Below are positions 25,805 through 37,371 of a DNA stretch of 64,000 nt, one piece after another. The stretch's first letter is position 1; every line of letters starts with the position of its first letter. Under the pieces are notes generated by a model that did not search any database, was not told where the DNA came from, and saw only the letters and a list, made by a program, of their open reading frames with translations. The position numbers were made by a program, and so were the translations under genes. The DNA is from Thermogemmatispora carboxidivorans (GTDB taxonomy: Bacteria > Chloroflexota > Ktedonobacteria > Ktedonobacterales > Ktedonobacteraceae): contig NZ_JNIM01000001.1 in assembly GCF_000702505.1 (NCBI RefSeq), forward strand, positions 1,426,001 to 1,490,000, given 5' to 3'.

Positions 25805-26281
25805 CTAGCGGAGCCGATCGCGAAAGGCGGCGATCTGCGCGCTATGCTCGCGCTTGTGACCGTAGTACATATACACGATCAGGTCATCAAGCGAGTAGGG
25901 GTCACCATACCAGGGCAGGGTCCCCGTTTGGCGGCAGGTTTCCGCTGGAATGCGCGTGATCAGCTCCATAGTGCGCTCATGTGCTGAAGCATATTCCTGA
26001 AGTACCTCGGCAAAGCTGGATGCCTTGCGCATTGCCACCTCCGTCTCGTTAAACTGCGGTCCCAGCTCGGTAAAGCGTCCCAGATAGGGGGTGGGATCGT
26101 CTTCGAGGAAAGAGATCAGGACATCGACCAGAACCAATTCATACGAGGCAAGGTGAGCGATAATATCTTTGACTGACCAGACTCCGCAGGCTCCACTCTG
26201 CTCACGTGCCGACTCGGGAAAGCCTTCCAGTGTTCTCATGACGGTCAAATGGCCGTATTGTAAGACATCGCTTGCGTTCAT
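25805..26281 (-). CDS. DinB/ClbS-like four-helix-bundle protein
   Basis: This 158-residue protein fits the DinB/DfsB superfamily: a helix with the first metal-binding His region (VWSVKDIIAHLASYELVLVDVL), a middle helix, and a last helix with YMYYGHKREHSAQIAAFRDRL, where the GHxxEHxxQI pattern supplies His ligands. Relatives bind zinc or nickel and act as thiol-dependent transferases or cyclopropane hydrolases. The role is unknown. GAGGAAG precedes the ATG at 26281. Confidence 0.75.
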   Translation of the reverse strand: MNASDVLQYGHLTVMRTLEGFPESAREQSGACGVWSVKDIIAHLASYELVLVDVLISFLEDDPTPYLGRFTELGPQFNETEVAMRKASSFAEVLQEYASAHERTMELITRIPAETCRQTGTLPWYGDPYSLDDLIVYMYYGHKREHSAQIAAFRDRLR

Positions 26282-26714
26282 TGTTTCTTCCTCCTCTGCA
26301 CGCTGGCCAGAGGCAACCGCTGGTGACCCAACCGTGAAGTGATAGCGTCTCTCCTTCTAGCCTTGCGACCGGGAGCTGCTCCGTAGGTAAAAGGCAGGCC
26401 AGAGAAGGCAAGGCCCAGGCTCACGGCTGGAGCGGTCTTCGCTCGAAGCCGTCTCTTGCCCACCGCACTACATCGAAGCGACCGGGCTATCCTAACCGAC
26501 AGCGGAGCAGTTTGTAAACCGCAGAAGTACTGGCGGGTGAAGAAAAAAAGCTTCCAAAGCCAGAGGCTGCCTTCTCAGCGAGCGCACGAGCAGCCAGAGA
26601 CCTCGCCGAGCCGCATGCGCGGAGCGAGGCGTCCCTGGCTGCTTGCTCTCCAGGTCTGCGGGCCTGCGGAGGCTGATGCGCCTGCTTAGCGAGCTGGCGA
26701 AACCGCGAGCCCTC
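26282..26714 (-). other. Region between the DinB-like gene and acnA
   Basis: About 430 bases with no gene I believe. It contains the large hairpin at 26589-26643 and a minus-strand run of seven T at about 26544-26550. The DinB-like gene's promoter is not recognisable. Confidence 0.5.
26589..26643 (-). terminator. Large hairpin downstream of acnA
   Basis: AGCAGCCAGAGAC (26589-26601) pairs with GTCCCTGGCTGCT (26631-26643) with one mismatch. Inside it, CCTCG pairs with CGAGG and CCGC with GCGG. It starts about 70 bases after the acnA stop. No T run follows directly, so it may mark the 3' end by another route. Confidence 0.5.
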
Positions 26715-29408
<2,694 letters not shown>

Positions 29409-29638
29409 GCTCTTCTGTCCTCTATCCTCTCATAGGTTCGCGATCTTGGGGAAAGTCAGGACTGGTATGGTCGCTAGGGGAGTGAAGCTGAGAGAGAAGT
29501 GTAATCGGTAGCAAGTGCGTAGAGTCCACTTTATCAGGACTGGGGCCACCGCATCTAAGGAACTCCCCTACGCCACTCGGGTTTCCTGTCCGCCAGCGTA
29601 GCGATGGGTGACGGCTACAACAGTATTCAGCTTCATTA

Positions 29639-29668
29639 ATTATAATGGATGAGCAAGAGCCACGGCAA
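29639..29668 (-). promoter_or_regulatory. Sigma-70 promoter for acnA
   Basis: On the minus strand, TTGCCG (29663-29668) and TATAAT (29639-29644) have an 18-base spacer. The predicted start near 29632 gives a leader of about 224 bases. The leader shows no known riboswitch. Confidence 0.7.
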
Positions 29669-30190
29669 GCGTGCGGGAACCTCTAACCTGTATCGTATCA
29701 TCTCACAGAAGGAGGAGACAGGGGGTAAGCCATCGCTGCTGGAGGGGATAGGAAGGGAGAGCTAGTTGAGAGAGGAGAGAGGGAGAAAAGAAGTGGAGGT
29801 CCGGGAGTGCCAGCGTGTCCGATAGAAGCTTACACAACGAAGAGTGAACACCGCACGGAGAGACAAAGATGCTACTCGTTTCAAAACCCGCAACGGGCAC
29901 AAAGACCGTTCCGAGCACCGGCGATGAGCCGTCGATAATCTTGGCCCCCGTAGCCAGGTCCCGGTCCCTGGCTAGAGCTTACCGTCGACCCATCAAACCG
30001 CTGTAAGCTTCCATGAACACTGGCTGCTTCCCGGACCCCACCCAGTTATTACTATGCGTCATTGTCTGGCAAAACGCATCAGCAGATGTACCTAATCGTC
30101 TTCAAGCAGAACTATGGGAGGAGCTTCCTTGTGGGGGAAAGGGGCAGATAGCCTGGAGGAGTGAGTGGTGGAGGAGCGCTGAGGGGGGTG
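29669..30190. other. Gene-free region upstream of acnA
   Basis: Together with the acnA leader this makes about 780 bases without a gene. It includes a purine-rich stretch (29700-29800) and the structured element at 29825-30011. Short open frames at 29703-29918 (minus) and 30013-30246 (plus) have no support. Confidence 0.55.
29825..30011. ncRNA. Candidate structured RNA or mobile-element fragment closed by a 10-bp stem
   Basis: GAAGCTTACA (29825-29834) and TGTAAGCTTC (30002-30011) are perfectly complementary and enclose about 170 bases rich in local stems: AACG/CGTT plus AGT/ACT (29836-29880), AACGG/CCGTT (29892-29910) and TAGCCAGG/CCTGGCTA (29951-29974, perfect 8 bp, 8-base loop). This architecture suits a regulatory RNA or the end of an insertion element. 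I do not recognise RNase P, tmRNA, SRP RNA or a known riboswitch in it. The coding strand cannot be decided. Confidence 0.4.
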
Positions 30191-31762
30191 TTAGTGGGAG
30201 TCGGGGTGCTGCTGTTCGGGGGGCAAGGGGAGCGAGAGGCGGATAGTGCAGCCCTGACCGGGGGCTGACTCAATCGTCAGCGTTGCGCCGATCAAGGCCG
30301 CGCGTTCACGCATCCCGAGCAGTCCCAGGCCGCCCTGTGAGCCGTGTTCGCGTCCCGTGCCGACCTGCTCAGGGGAGAAGCCGCGGCCATTATCGCTCAC
30401 GGTCACAGTCAGGCAGCTGGGCAAATAGGCCACATGCAGCCAGGCCTGGCTGGCCTGTGAGTGGCGCCAGACGTTTGAGAGCGCTTCCTGAACGATGCGA
30501 AAGACAGCAATCTCTGCCTCTGGAGAAGTTGGGCGAGGCTCGCCCGAGCAACTGAAGGAACAGGGGACGCCGCGTTCGGCAGAGCTATCGCTGAGCCACT
30601 CCAGAGCTGCATGCAGACCCAGGTCATCCAGCACTGACGGACGCAGATCGCGGCAGGCGCGGCGCACGCCTTCCAGCGTCCGATCGGCCAGATTCTGCAG
30701 GCTAGCATGCCACTCCAGATCTTTCGCCGGCAGCTGGAGCTGACGCATGGCGCGCCCCAACCCGTCCAGGCCGAGGGAGAGGGCGATCAGGGCCTGAGCC
30801 GTATCGTCATGCAGCTCGCGGGCCAGGCGGCGGCGCTCCTCCTCCTGTACGCGCGTAATCAGAGAAGCGTAGTCGCGTAGCTCATCCTGGCGCCGGCGGG
30901 CGCTGCGCAAATCTTCGAGCGCGCGCTGTAGCTCATTGGTCTGAATGCTCAGGCGCGTACTCACCAGGGCCAGGTAGTAAATAGCGAAGAGCGGCACCAG
31001 GAAAAAGAGCCAGGCCAGCTCAGCGGCAGCATCGTCGAAGATGTCGACCACGGGCAAGAGCGGGCCGACACTCAGCACCAGGGCCTGAAAGCGCAGAAAA
31101 GGAGAAGCCAGGTAAGCGCGCCAGGCGGCCCCGGTGGGGTGTCCAGACCAGCGGAACATGATCGGCAAGGCGATCAGGGCGATGAGGACCATCATCACCA
31201 CGGCGGCCAGCACGCTGCCGAGCAGTTCGTTGGTTTCGGCCAGGCGTCCCGTGTGCTGGAGGGGCAGATGCGTGCTGCCGGCCATCCAGACATAGACTGA
31301 GCCAGCCAGGAAGACGATCAAGCCTGTGCTGGCCAGGTGATAGCAGGCCTCGCTCCATGAGATGAAGCCGCGTGCCAGCGTATAGCCCTGAAGGACCAGC
31401 TGGGTGATGATGGCGGTCAAGACTGCGGCGGGTACACTAATCAGCACGCTGGCGGCCAGATAGAAGGGGGCGGTGATGTCGAAGAGAAAGAGCGGGCGCC
31501 AGGTATCCAGGACCTGCTGCTGGGTATTTTTGGGGTCGGCCAGTTCGGAGCGCAGCAAACGGAGCAAAGAGTAGCGTCCCAGCAGGGCCAGCAGGGAGGT
31601 CAGGGCGACCAGGCTATAGATGGCACGTGGGCCGTAAAAATTGGGAACTGGTCGATAGTTGTGGATAGACCAGAGCAGCAGAGGCAAAACAATGGCCAGA
31701 GAGAGCGCGATCACCAGCAGCCGTAGTGGTGAGAACTGTGCCTGCTTGAGCATGGTTCTCAT
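30191..31762 (-). CDS. NarL-type membrane sensor histidine kinase
   Basis: The protein is 523 residues. The N-terminal half has about seven hydrophobic helices (residues about 12-280) with no known extracellular sensor. A short coiled coil leads to the HisKA_3 dimerisation domain (EERRRLARELHDDTAQAL, phosphorylated His in LHDD). The HATPase domain follows (FRIVQEALSNVWRHSQAS; VSDNGRGF; GLLGMRERAALIGATLTIES). The 7-helix input resembles 7TM-type sensors. It overlaps the response regulator gene by four bases, so the two form one operon and a cognate pair. Confidence 0.92.
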   Translation of the reverse strand: MRTMLKQAQFSPLRLLVIALSLAIVLPLLLWSIHNYRPVPNFYGPRAIYSLVALTSLLALLGRYSLLRLLRSELADPKNTQQQVLDTWRPLFLFDITAPFYLAASVLISVPAAVLTAIITQLVLQGYTLARGFISWSEACYHLASTGLIVFLAGSVYVWMAGSTHLPLQHTGRLAETNELLGSVLAAVVMMVLIALIALPIMFRWSGHPTGAAWRAYLASPFLRFQALVLSVGPLLPVVDIFDDAAAELAWLFFLVPLFAIYYLALVSTRLSIQTNELQRALEDLRSARRRQDELRDYASLITRVQEEERRRLARELHDDTAQALIALSLGLDGLGRAMRQLQLPAKDLEWHASLQNLADRTLEGVRRACRDLRPSVLDDLGLHAALEWLSDSSAERGVPCSFSCSGEPRPTSPEAEIAVFRIVQEALSNVWRHSQASQAWLHVAYLPSCLTVTVSDNGRGFSPEQVGTGREHGSQGGLGLLGMRERAALIGATLTIESAPGQGCTIRLSLPLPPEQQHPDSH

Positions 31763-32478
31763 TGACTATCGTAGGTATCCTGGAGTGAGATCATTCCCTG
31801 ACGGAGGGCCTGGAGCACGGCCTCGGTGCGCGAGCCAACCTGCATTTTCTGGAAGATATTGGCCAGGTGGCTATGGACAGTACGGATACTCAGGCCCAGG
31901 CGGCGCGCGATCTCTTTATTAGGCAGGCCGCGGGCGGCCAGGCGCAGGACATCAAACTCGCGCTCGCTGAGCAGATCCGAGGAGCGCTGAGCCGGGTGAC
32001 TGCTGCGGTTCGTCAGGCGGCGCATCATCTTCTCTGTCAGTGATGGCTGCAGCACCGACTCGCCGCGAGCCACAGCGCGGATCGCATTCACCAGCTCCTG
32101 GCCGTGTACATTCTTCAGCAGGAAGCCGGCGGCTCCCGCCTCCAGCAGTGCGATCAAGTACTGCTCATCGTCGTAGGCGGAGAGGACCAGGACAGCCGTT
32201 TTGGGGCAGTGGGCCTTGATCTGGCGAGTGGCCTCGATCCCCCCCATACCGGGCATAGCGATATCCATGATAGCAATATCGGGATTCAGGCGCCGGGCGG
32301 CCTCTATCGCCTCCTCACCACTCGCCGCCTCAGCTACCACGGAGACATCGCTCTCTGCCTCAAGCAAGCGCCGTGTCCCTTCACGCACCAGGGCGTGGTC
32401 ATCGGCGAGGAGCACGCGGATCACTCGCTGCTCCTCATGCTCGCCGTTGACTGTGCCGGGAGCGATCTGTGTTGTCAT
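31759..32478 (-). CDS. NarL/FixJ-family response regulator
   Basis: The protein is 239 residues from the ATG at 32478. The receiver domain (about 20-140) has VLLADDHALVREG, phosphoacceptor Asp in IAIMDIAMPGMGG, and Lys in GFLLKNVHG. The LuxR-type helix-turn-helix (about 168-232) has LSEREFDVLRLAARGLPNKEIARRLGLSIRTVHSHLANIFQKM. It is the partner of the overlapping histidine kinase. An upstream in-frame start reaching 32613 is possible but adds an Arg-rich stretch with no match to the family. A perfect palindrome at 32626-32639 may be an autoregulatory site. Confidence 0.93.
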   Translation of the reverse strand: MTTQIAPGTVNGEHEEQRVIRVLLADDHALVREGTRRLLEAESDVSVVAEAASGEEAIEAARRLNPDIAIMDIAMPGMGGIEATRQIKAHCPKTAVLVLSAYDDEQYLIALLEAGAAGFLLKNVHGQELVNAIRAVARGESVLQPSLTEKMMRRLTNRSSHPAQRSSDLLSEREFDVLRLAARGLPNKEIARRLGLSIRTVHSHLANIFQKMQVGSRTEAVLQALRQGMISLQDTYDSQ

Positions 32479-32625
32479 GATGCTATCGTCCTGCTCTCGT
32501 AGCTCGCTGAACACTGTCAAAACCCTCCTGCGGAGCAACTTCCTCGCAGCCAGCCAGCACCAGCCTGTGTGAAACCGTCGCAGCGTTTTGCTCTTACTAT
32601 AGAGGATCTCCACCGGAGAGGACTA

Positions 32626-32639
32626 CAGCAAATTTGCTG
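32626..32639. promoter_or_regulatory. Perfect 14-bp palindrome CAGCAAATTTGCTG
   Basis: The site lies about 25 bases upstream of a minus-strand TATAGT (-10-like) of the two-component operon, in the place expected for an activator or repressor. The two halves are continuous without a spacer. Confidence 0.45.
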
Positions 32640-32775
32640 AAACCCTTTTCATTATGGCACGGCCTGGGGCGGAAGGCAAGCCCTCTGTGGGGGACGAAAC
32701 AGGCGAAAATGGCCGCTGGGCAGCGCCTTGGCCGCACTTTGTGGTATCATGAGAAAAGCATGCTGGAACGTTCTC

Positions 32776-32804
32776 TTGACAGAGGAGGACCCTTTCGTTA
32801 GAGT
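32776..32804 (+). promoter_or_regulatory. Promoter of the zinc-ribbon/pseudokinase/TPR gene
   Basis: TTGACA (32776-32781) and TAGAGT (32799-32804) are 17 bases apart. The predicted start near 32811 gives a leader of about 110 bases. Confidence 0.6.
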
Positions 32805-32920
32805 AGGTCTCGGGTCCCTATATACTTGCATGCTGCAGTTCCACCGTTTCTGCGATGTCTACGTGTTTGTATGTATGAGGGAACGTTGTTAAAACGATGT
32901 GCTGAGCAGGGAGGAGGCCC

Positions 32921-34633
32921 ATGGGGGGCTGTTTGGACGCCGAAGGATGTGGTTATCAGAATCCCGATAAAGTGCGTTTTTGCGCCCAATGTGGAATTCC
33001 GACCAGAGGCTCATTCCTGCTGGGGCGCTATGAAATTATGGATCTGCTTTCTCGCGACCGCCAGACGGTCACGCTGGAGGCCCTGGATCACCATCGCGGG
33101 CTGCCAGTGACGGTGCGAGTACTGCGCCCGCGCGAGGCAACGGAGCAAGAGCGGGAGGAGTTTCTGCAAGATGCGGAGCTGGCCATGTCGCTCTCCAGCC
33201 GGGTCAATGAGCCGGGGAGCATTCGCGTGACCGATTATGGCCAGGATGGTCCAGTTGCCTTTCTGGTCAAGACAGAATTCGATCCGGCTCGCCAGCCCGC
33301 CCGCCAGTTTCGTCCCCATATGACGGTGCGTGTGGGCAGCGACCTCTTGTGGTCGGAGGCTGAGGCGACAGTGCAGGCCGCGGCTGGGGTGAAAGAGGAG
33401 GAGGGAGTAGCGGAGGATGAGGTCAGTACTGAGCGCCATCCCGCGCTGCCCCGCAGGTCTGTCTCTCAGCAGCGCCAGACGACTCCAACGGGCGTGCGTG
33501 ACTGGCTGGCCGAGGCTCATGCGCTCTATGAGCAGCAGCGCTATGAGGAGGCGCTGGCGGCCTACGAGGTGGCTCTTCGCTCCCAGGGGAACCCGGTGGA
33601 GGCCTGGGTCGGCAAGGGGGCTACCCTGATGCTCCTTGGGCGCCCCGAGGAAGCGCTGGCGGCCTACGATTATGCCCTGCGCCTGCGCCCGGATGATCCT
33701 GAGCTGTGGAACTCGCGCGCCAGTGTCTTGCATGAGCTGGGCCGCTACGATGAGGAGATGTATTGCTACGATCAGGCGCTGGCCCTCGATCCGAATTCGG
33801 CCTTCGCCTGGAGTGGCCGCGGCATGGCCCTGGCTGAGCAGAATCGCCCAGAGGAGGCCCTGCTGGCTTTCGATCGCGCCCTGGTGCTTGATCCCAATCA
33901 GAGTGTCATCTGGCAGGCCATGAGCGATACGCTCTATAGCTTGCAGCGTTACGAGGAGGCTCTCATTGCCGTCGATCGGGCTCTGGAGTTGGAGAGCCAG
34001 CGCGCTTCCTTGTGGGATATTAAGGGCAATATTTTGCGTCGCCTGAAGCAGCCCGATCAGGCCCTCCCGCTCCATGAGCGCGCGCTGCAGTTGGAGCCGC
34101 AGAATGCCCTCTATTCTTTTGATAAGGCCAACGATCTGCGCGATCTGCGGCGCTATGCGGAGGCGCTTGCGGCCTACGATGAAGCCTTAGAACTTGATCC
34201 TACCCTGGCCGGCGCATGGTATAATCGAGGAAACGTCCTGGCTGCCCTCCACATGTATGAGGATGCCCTGGAATCCTATAGTCAGGCGCTCCGCTACGAC
34301 GATGGCCTGATCTCCGCCTGGTATAACAAGGGCAGCCTCCTCCATGAGCTGGGACGCTATGAGGAGGCCCTGGAGGCTTTCGATCGCGCTTTGGCCCTCG
34401 ATGCCCACTATATCGCTGCCTGGAACAATAAGGGATTGTCGCTCTTCGCCTTGGGCCGGCTGGAGGAGGCCCTGGCGGCCCTGGATCAGGCGACGGCCTT
34501 CGCTCCCGAGGAACCCGATGCCTGGCATAATAAGGCGGTCGTGCTCGAACGCCTGGGACGCAGCGAAGAGGCCCGCTCCTGTCAGGAGTGGGTGCGCTCT
34601 CTGGAGCAGCAGGCGGCGTTGCGCAAGACATGA
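32921..34633 (+). CDS. Zinc-ribbon, degenerate kinase N-lobe and TPR protein
   Basis: The protein is 570 residues. Four cysteines (Cys4, 10, 21, 24) form a zinc ribbon with the same spacing as the next gene. Residues about 34-125 align with the N-lobe of that kinase (GRYEIMDLL; LPVTVRVLRPREATEQEREEFLQDAELA; RVTDYGQDGPVAFLVK). Here the glycine loop is lost, the catalytic Lys66 is Arg66, and there is no C-lobe, so it cannot be an active kinase. After a linker come about eleven 34-residue TPR units (about 195-565). AGGAGG precedes the ATG. It probably binds partners or competes with the active kinase. Confidence 0.85.
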   Translation: MGGCLDAEGCGYQNPDKVRFCAQCGIPTRGSFLLGRYEIMDLLSRDRQTVTLEALDHHRGLPVTVRVLRPREATEQEREEFLQDAELAMSLSSRVNEPGSIRVTDYGQDGPVAFLVKTEFDPARQPARQFRPHMTVRVGSDLLWSEAEATVQAAAGVKEEEGVAEDEVSTERHPALPRRSVSQQRQTTPTGVRDWLAEAHALYEQQRYEEALAAYEVALRSQGNPVEAWVGKGATLMLLGRPEEALAAYDYALRLRPDDPELWNSRASVLHELGRYDEEMYCYDQALALDPNSAFAWSGRGMALAEQNRPEEALLAFDRALVLDPNQSVIWQAMSDTLYSLQRYEEALIAVDRALELESQRASLWDIKGNILRRLKQPDQALPLHERALQLEPQNALYSFDKANDLRDLRRYAEALAAYDEALELDPTLAGAWYNRGNVLAALHMYEDALESYSQALRYDDGLISAWYNKGSLLHELGRYEEALEAFDRALALDAHYIAAWNNKGLSLFALGRLEEALAALDQATAFAPEEPDAWHNKAVVLERLGRSEEARSCQEWVRSLEQQAALRKT

Positions 34634-34753
34634 AAGAGACGCTGACTGGATACCCCAGGTGGCTCCGCTCTCTCGTGAAGTGAGCTGAGCCGCGCCTGGT
34701 TGGTGTCGATGGCGCCACGGAGAGACTGTGAGAGACTGAAAGAGGAGGAGGGC

Positions 34754-36553
34754 ATGCGACGCTGCGCCGACCTGGATGACTGCGGATACGAGAATCGTGA
34801 GTCTGATCTCTTTTGCCGAGCCTGCGCTCTCCCTCTCTTGGGAACGGCGCTCGCCGGTCGCTATGTCGTTGAAGCTTTGATCAGTAAGGGGGGCTATGCC
34901 GCGGTCTTCCGGGGGATCGACCGCCATTTGTCGCGCCATGTGGCAATCAAGTTGCTCCTGCCAAGCAGGACAACCACGGCTGAGCGCGAGCATTTTCTGC
35001 GCGAGGCCCGGATTGCTGCAGCCCTGGATCATCCCAATATTGCCCCAGTGCTGGACTATGGCCGCGATGGCCCGAGCGTCTTTTTGATTATGCCTCTCTA
35101 TACCGCAGGCTCGCTGCGCACCCGCCTGGCTAATGCGGCTGGCCCTTTGCCTTTCTGGGAGACGGTTCAGCATTTTCATCAGTTGGTGTCGGCGCTGCAT
35201 TATGCCCATACACGCCCTCGCCCGGTGATTCACCGCGATATTAAGCCCGAGAATCTCTTGATCCATCAGGAAGATCATCGCCTGGTGATCACCGACTTCG
35301 GCATCGCCCGCGCTCTGGAGCCAGGGGCCCGCGTGGGTATGACGGTGACGGTCCGTGGGACGGTCGGCTATATGGCGCCCGAGCAGGCTCATGGCATTGT
35401 CGATCCCCGCAGCGATCAATACGGTTGTGCGGTCGTCCTCTACGAAATGCTCACCGGTTATCATCCCCATGATCCGCTCAGTGGCGTGATTGTGCCTCCT
35501 TCCTCGCTGAATCGCGAGCTGATCCCGGAACTGGATGAGGTGCTGCTGCGGGCCCTGGCAGCGCGCCCCGAAGAGCGCTACAGCGATATGCTGGAGTTTC
35601 AATATGACTTTGATCGCGCCTTGCAGCTCGGTACGGGGGCGCGGGCTATGGTGGCGCGCTCGCGCGAGGTCGGGCGTCTGCCCCCGGCGGCAGGCCCGCG
35701 GCGAGCCTTGCCTGCTCAGGCTCAGGCGCCGGCGGCCCTCCAGAGCGAGGCTGAGAGCAACGGGGTGGAGGCGCGGGTCAGCGCCGCTCTGCCGGTCCAG
35801 CAGCAGACGCGCATTTCGTCGCGCATCAGCAGCAGCGTGCGTGAGAAGTGTCAGGAGGGGGACCAGCTCCTACGCCAGCAGCACTATGCGCAGGCGCTGC
35901 GGGCCTATGAGGAGGCGCTCCAGCTCTCTCCCCGCAATTTCCATGCCTGGAATGGCAAGGGGACAGCCCTCTATAATCAGGGGAATTATCGCAAGGCTTA
36001 TGAGGCTTTTCAGCGCGCGACGGAGATCGATCCCGAGAGCGCGGTGGTCTGGGTCAGTGCTGGCCTGGCCCTCCATCGGCTGCAGCGCTATCAGCAGGCC
36101 CTGGTCCACTTTGAGCGGGCCCTGGCTCTCGATCCTCATTATGTGGCAGCCTGGAATGGGAAGGCCGATGCTCAGTTGGATATGGGCCTGACCAGCGAGG
36201 CGCTGGCTTCCTATGAGCAGGCGCTGGCCTGCGATCCCCATAGTTTTCATGCCTGGAATGGCCTGGGCAATGCCCGCTCGGCACTGCACGATTTCGCCGG
36301 AGCGGTCGATGCTTATACGCGGGCGCTCTTGATTAATCCGCGCAGCGCGGTGGCCTGGTGCAATAAGGCGGAGGCTCTTTTGCGCCTCGGCCATCATCGC
36401 GCCGCCCTCGATGCGCTCAATGAGGCCACCGAGCTTGATCGTAGCTACGCCCGCGCCTGGATGTTGAAGGCGGAGATCTACGAGCTGCTCGGCCAGTATC
36501 AGGAGGCCCAAAAAGCTCGTCGCCGCATGCGACCCTGGGGACCGCTGAGTTGA
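34754..36553 (+). CDS. Zinc-ribbon Ser/Thr protein kinase with TPR domain
   Basis: The protein is 599 residues from the ATG at 34754 (AGGAGGAGGGC ahead). Cys4, 10, 21 and 24 form an N-terminal zinc ribbon. The kinase domain (about 36-295) has ISKGGYAAVFRG, Lys66 (VAIKLL), HRDIKPEN with Asp162, DFG at 181-183, APEQ and DQYGCAVVLYEMLTG, all intact. A Pro/Ala-rich linker leads to about six TPR units (about 375-595), which likely choose substrates. No membrane helix. It follows its pseudokinase paralogue by 120 bases, and the pair look like a duplication with loss of the C-lobe in one copy. Confidence 0.92.
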   Translation: MRRCADLDDCGYENRESDLFCRACALPLLGTALAGRYVVEALISKGGYAAVFRGIDRHLSRHVAIKLLLPSRTTTAEREHFLREARIAAALDHPNIAPVLDYGRDGPSVFLIMPLYTAGSLRTRLANAAGPLPFWETVQHFHQLVSALHYAHTRPRPVIHRDIKPENLLIHQEDHRLVITDFGIARALEPGARVGMTVTVRGTVGYMAPEQAHGIVDPRSDQYGCAVVLYEMLTGYHPHDPLSGVIVPPSSLNRELIPELDEVLLRALAARPEERYSDMLEFQYDFDRALQLGTGARAMVARSREVGRLPPAAGPRRALPAQAQAPAALQSEAESNGVEARVSAALPVQQQTRISSRISSSVREKCQEGDQLLRQQHYAQALRAYEEALQLSPRNFHAWNGKGTALYNQGNYRKAYEAFQRATEIDPESAVVWVSAGLALHRLQRYQQALVHFERALALDPHYVAAWNGKADAQLDMGLTSEALASYEQALACDPHSFHAWNGLGNARSALHDFAGAVDAYTRALLINPRSAVAWCNKAEALLRLGHHRAALDALNEATELDRSYARAWMLKAEIYELLGQYQEAQKARRRMRPWGPLS

Positions 36554-36696
36554 CCTGATCCGCCCCAACCTGGCTTGATCTGCGCTCTTTTCTTGTCTCC
36601 TTCTCTTAATTTTATTGTCACCCCTTCTTCCTCTCAAGTTATATAGAGATTTTCAGCTTTTTTGGTGAATTATAATGGAAACTAAGGTGATCTGCT

Positions 36697-37284
36697 ATGG
36701 CTATCACTTCCTTCCTGGTCGGTGAGGAGGAGACCCCGATGGGAGCGCGTTTCCGTACCCCCAGGGTGCTGCGCAGAAACGAGGAGGCGCTGGCTGTCGC
36801 CAGGCTGATGGTCGCTGGGGCCAGGCTGCTGAATGAGCCGGAGGAGCTGCCCGGAACGGTTTGCTATGATCTGGCCGAAGAGTATCTGGCCAGGCTGGAT
36901 GCCTGCTATCAGCGACTGAGTAAGGAACATGCTCATCTGCGCCGACGCCTGGCTTTGACGCATCGCCTGGTTGTGGGGGGGTTGCCAATGAGCATGCTCT
37001 CCCTGGGCCTGGCCCTGGGTGGTCTCTTGCTGGCTGTCCCCCTGGAGTGGTGCATCGGGGCAGCCTCGCTGGCGGTGGTACTCGCACTACTGCTGTTGCG
37101 CTTCCATCAGCGCTCTCAGCGTGAGCTGGAGGAGCATCTGCAACGGTTGCATGAGCTGTATGCGGCCTATCTGGAATGCTTTCGGGCCTATGAGGTGGCT
37201 GACGTTCAACAGCGGGGGGAGGCTCTTGCTTCTCTGTTCGAGCACTGGGTGGGGCCGCCTCAGCCCCCTCTCTCGTGTGAGTAA
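36697..37284 (+). CDS. Small two-helix membrane protein of unknown family
   Basis: This 195-residue protein has a charged helical N-terminal half (EEYLARLDACYQRLSKEHAHLRRRLALTHRL), two adjacent membrane helices (about 90-110 and 113-130: LSLGLALGGLLLAVPLEWCIG, ASLAVVLALLLLRF) and a helical tail (QRELEEHLQRLHELYAAYLECF). The helix-2TM-helix plan recalls SLATT-like membrane proteins, but I cannot confirm a family. AAGGTG precedes the ATG. It lies between the TPR kinase and another two-helix protein, all on the same strand. Confidence 0.6.
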   Translation: MAITSFLVGEEETPMGARFRTPRVLRRNEEALAVARLMVAGARLLNEPEELPGTVCYDLAEEYLARLDACYQRLSKEHAHLRRRLALTHRLVVGGLPMSMLSLGLALGGLLLAVPLEWCIGAASLAVVLALLLLRFHQRSQRELEEHLQRLHELYAAYLECFRAYEVADVQQRGEALASLFEHWVGPPQPPLSCE

Positions 37285-37371
37285 TATATGTTCTCAATTG
37301 TTTTTACCTAGCACATAAAACAATATATGATATGAGTAGTAAGCGATCCTGTGCCGGGTTGGGGGGCTGGT

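Larger units (their letters stand above)
32479..32920. other. Divergent region between the response regulator and the pseudokinase-TPR gene
   Basis: About 440 bases without a gene. It holds a -10-like TATAGT for the leftward operon (near 32600), the palindrome at 32626-32639 and the rightward promoter at 32776-32804. Confidence 0.5.

Noticed and set aside
29703..29918. A 71-residue minus-strand frame inside the structured element
   Set aside because: It crosses several hairpins and has no ribosome-binding site. The sequence is better explained as structured nucleic acid.
30013..30246. A 77-residue open frame between the structured element and the histidine kinase gene
   Set aside because: It overlaps the end of the kinase gene on the other strand, and its second half is a Gly/Arg/Ala low-complexity shadow.
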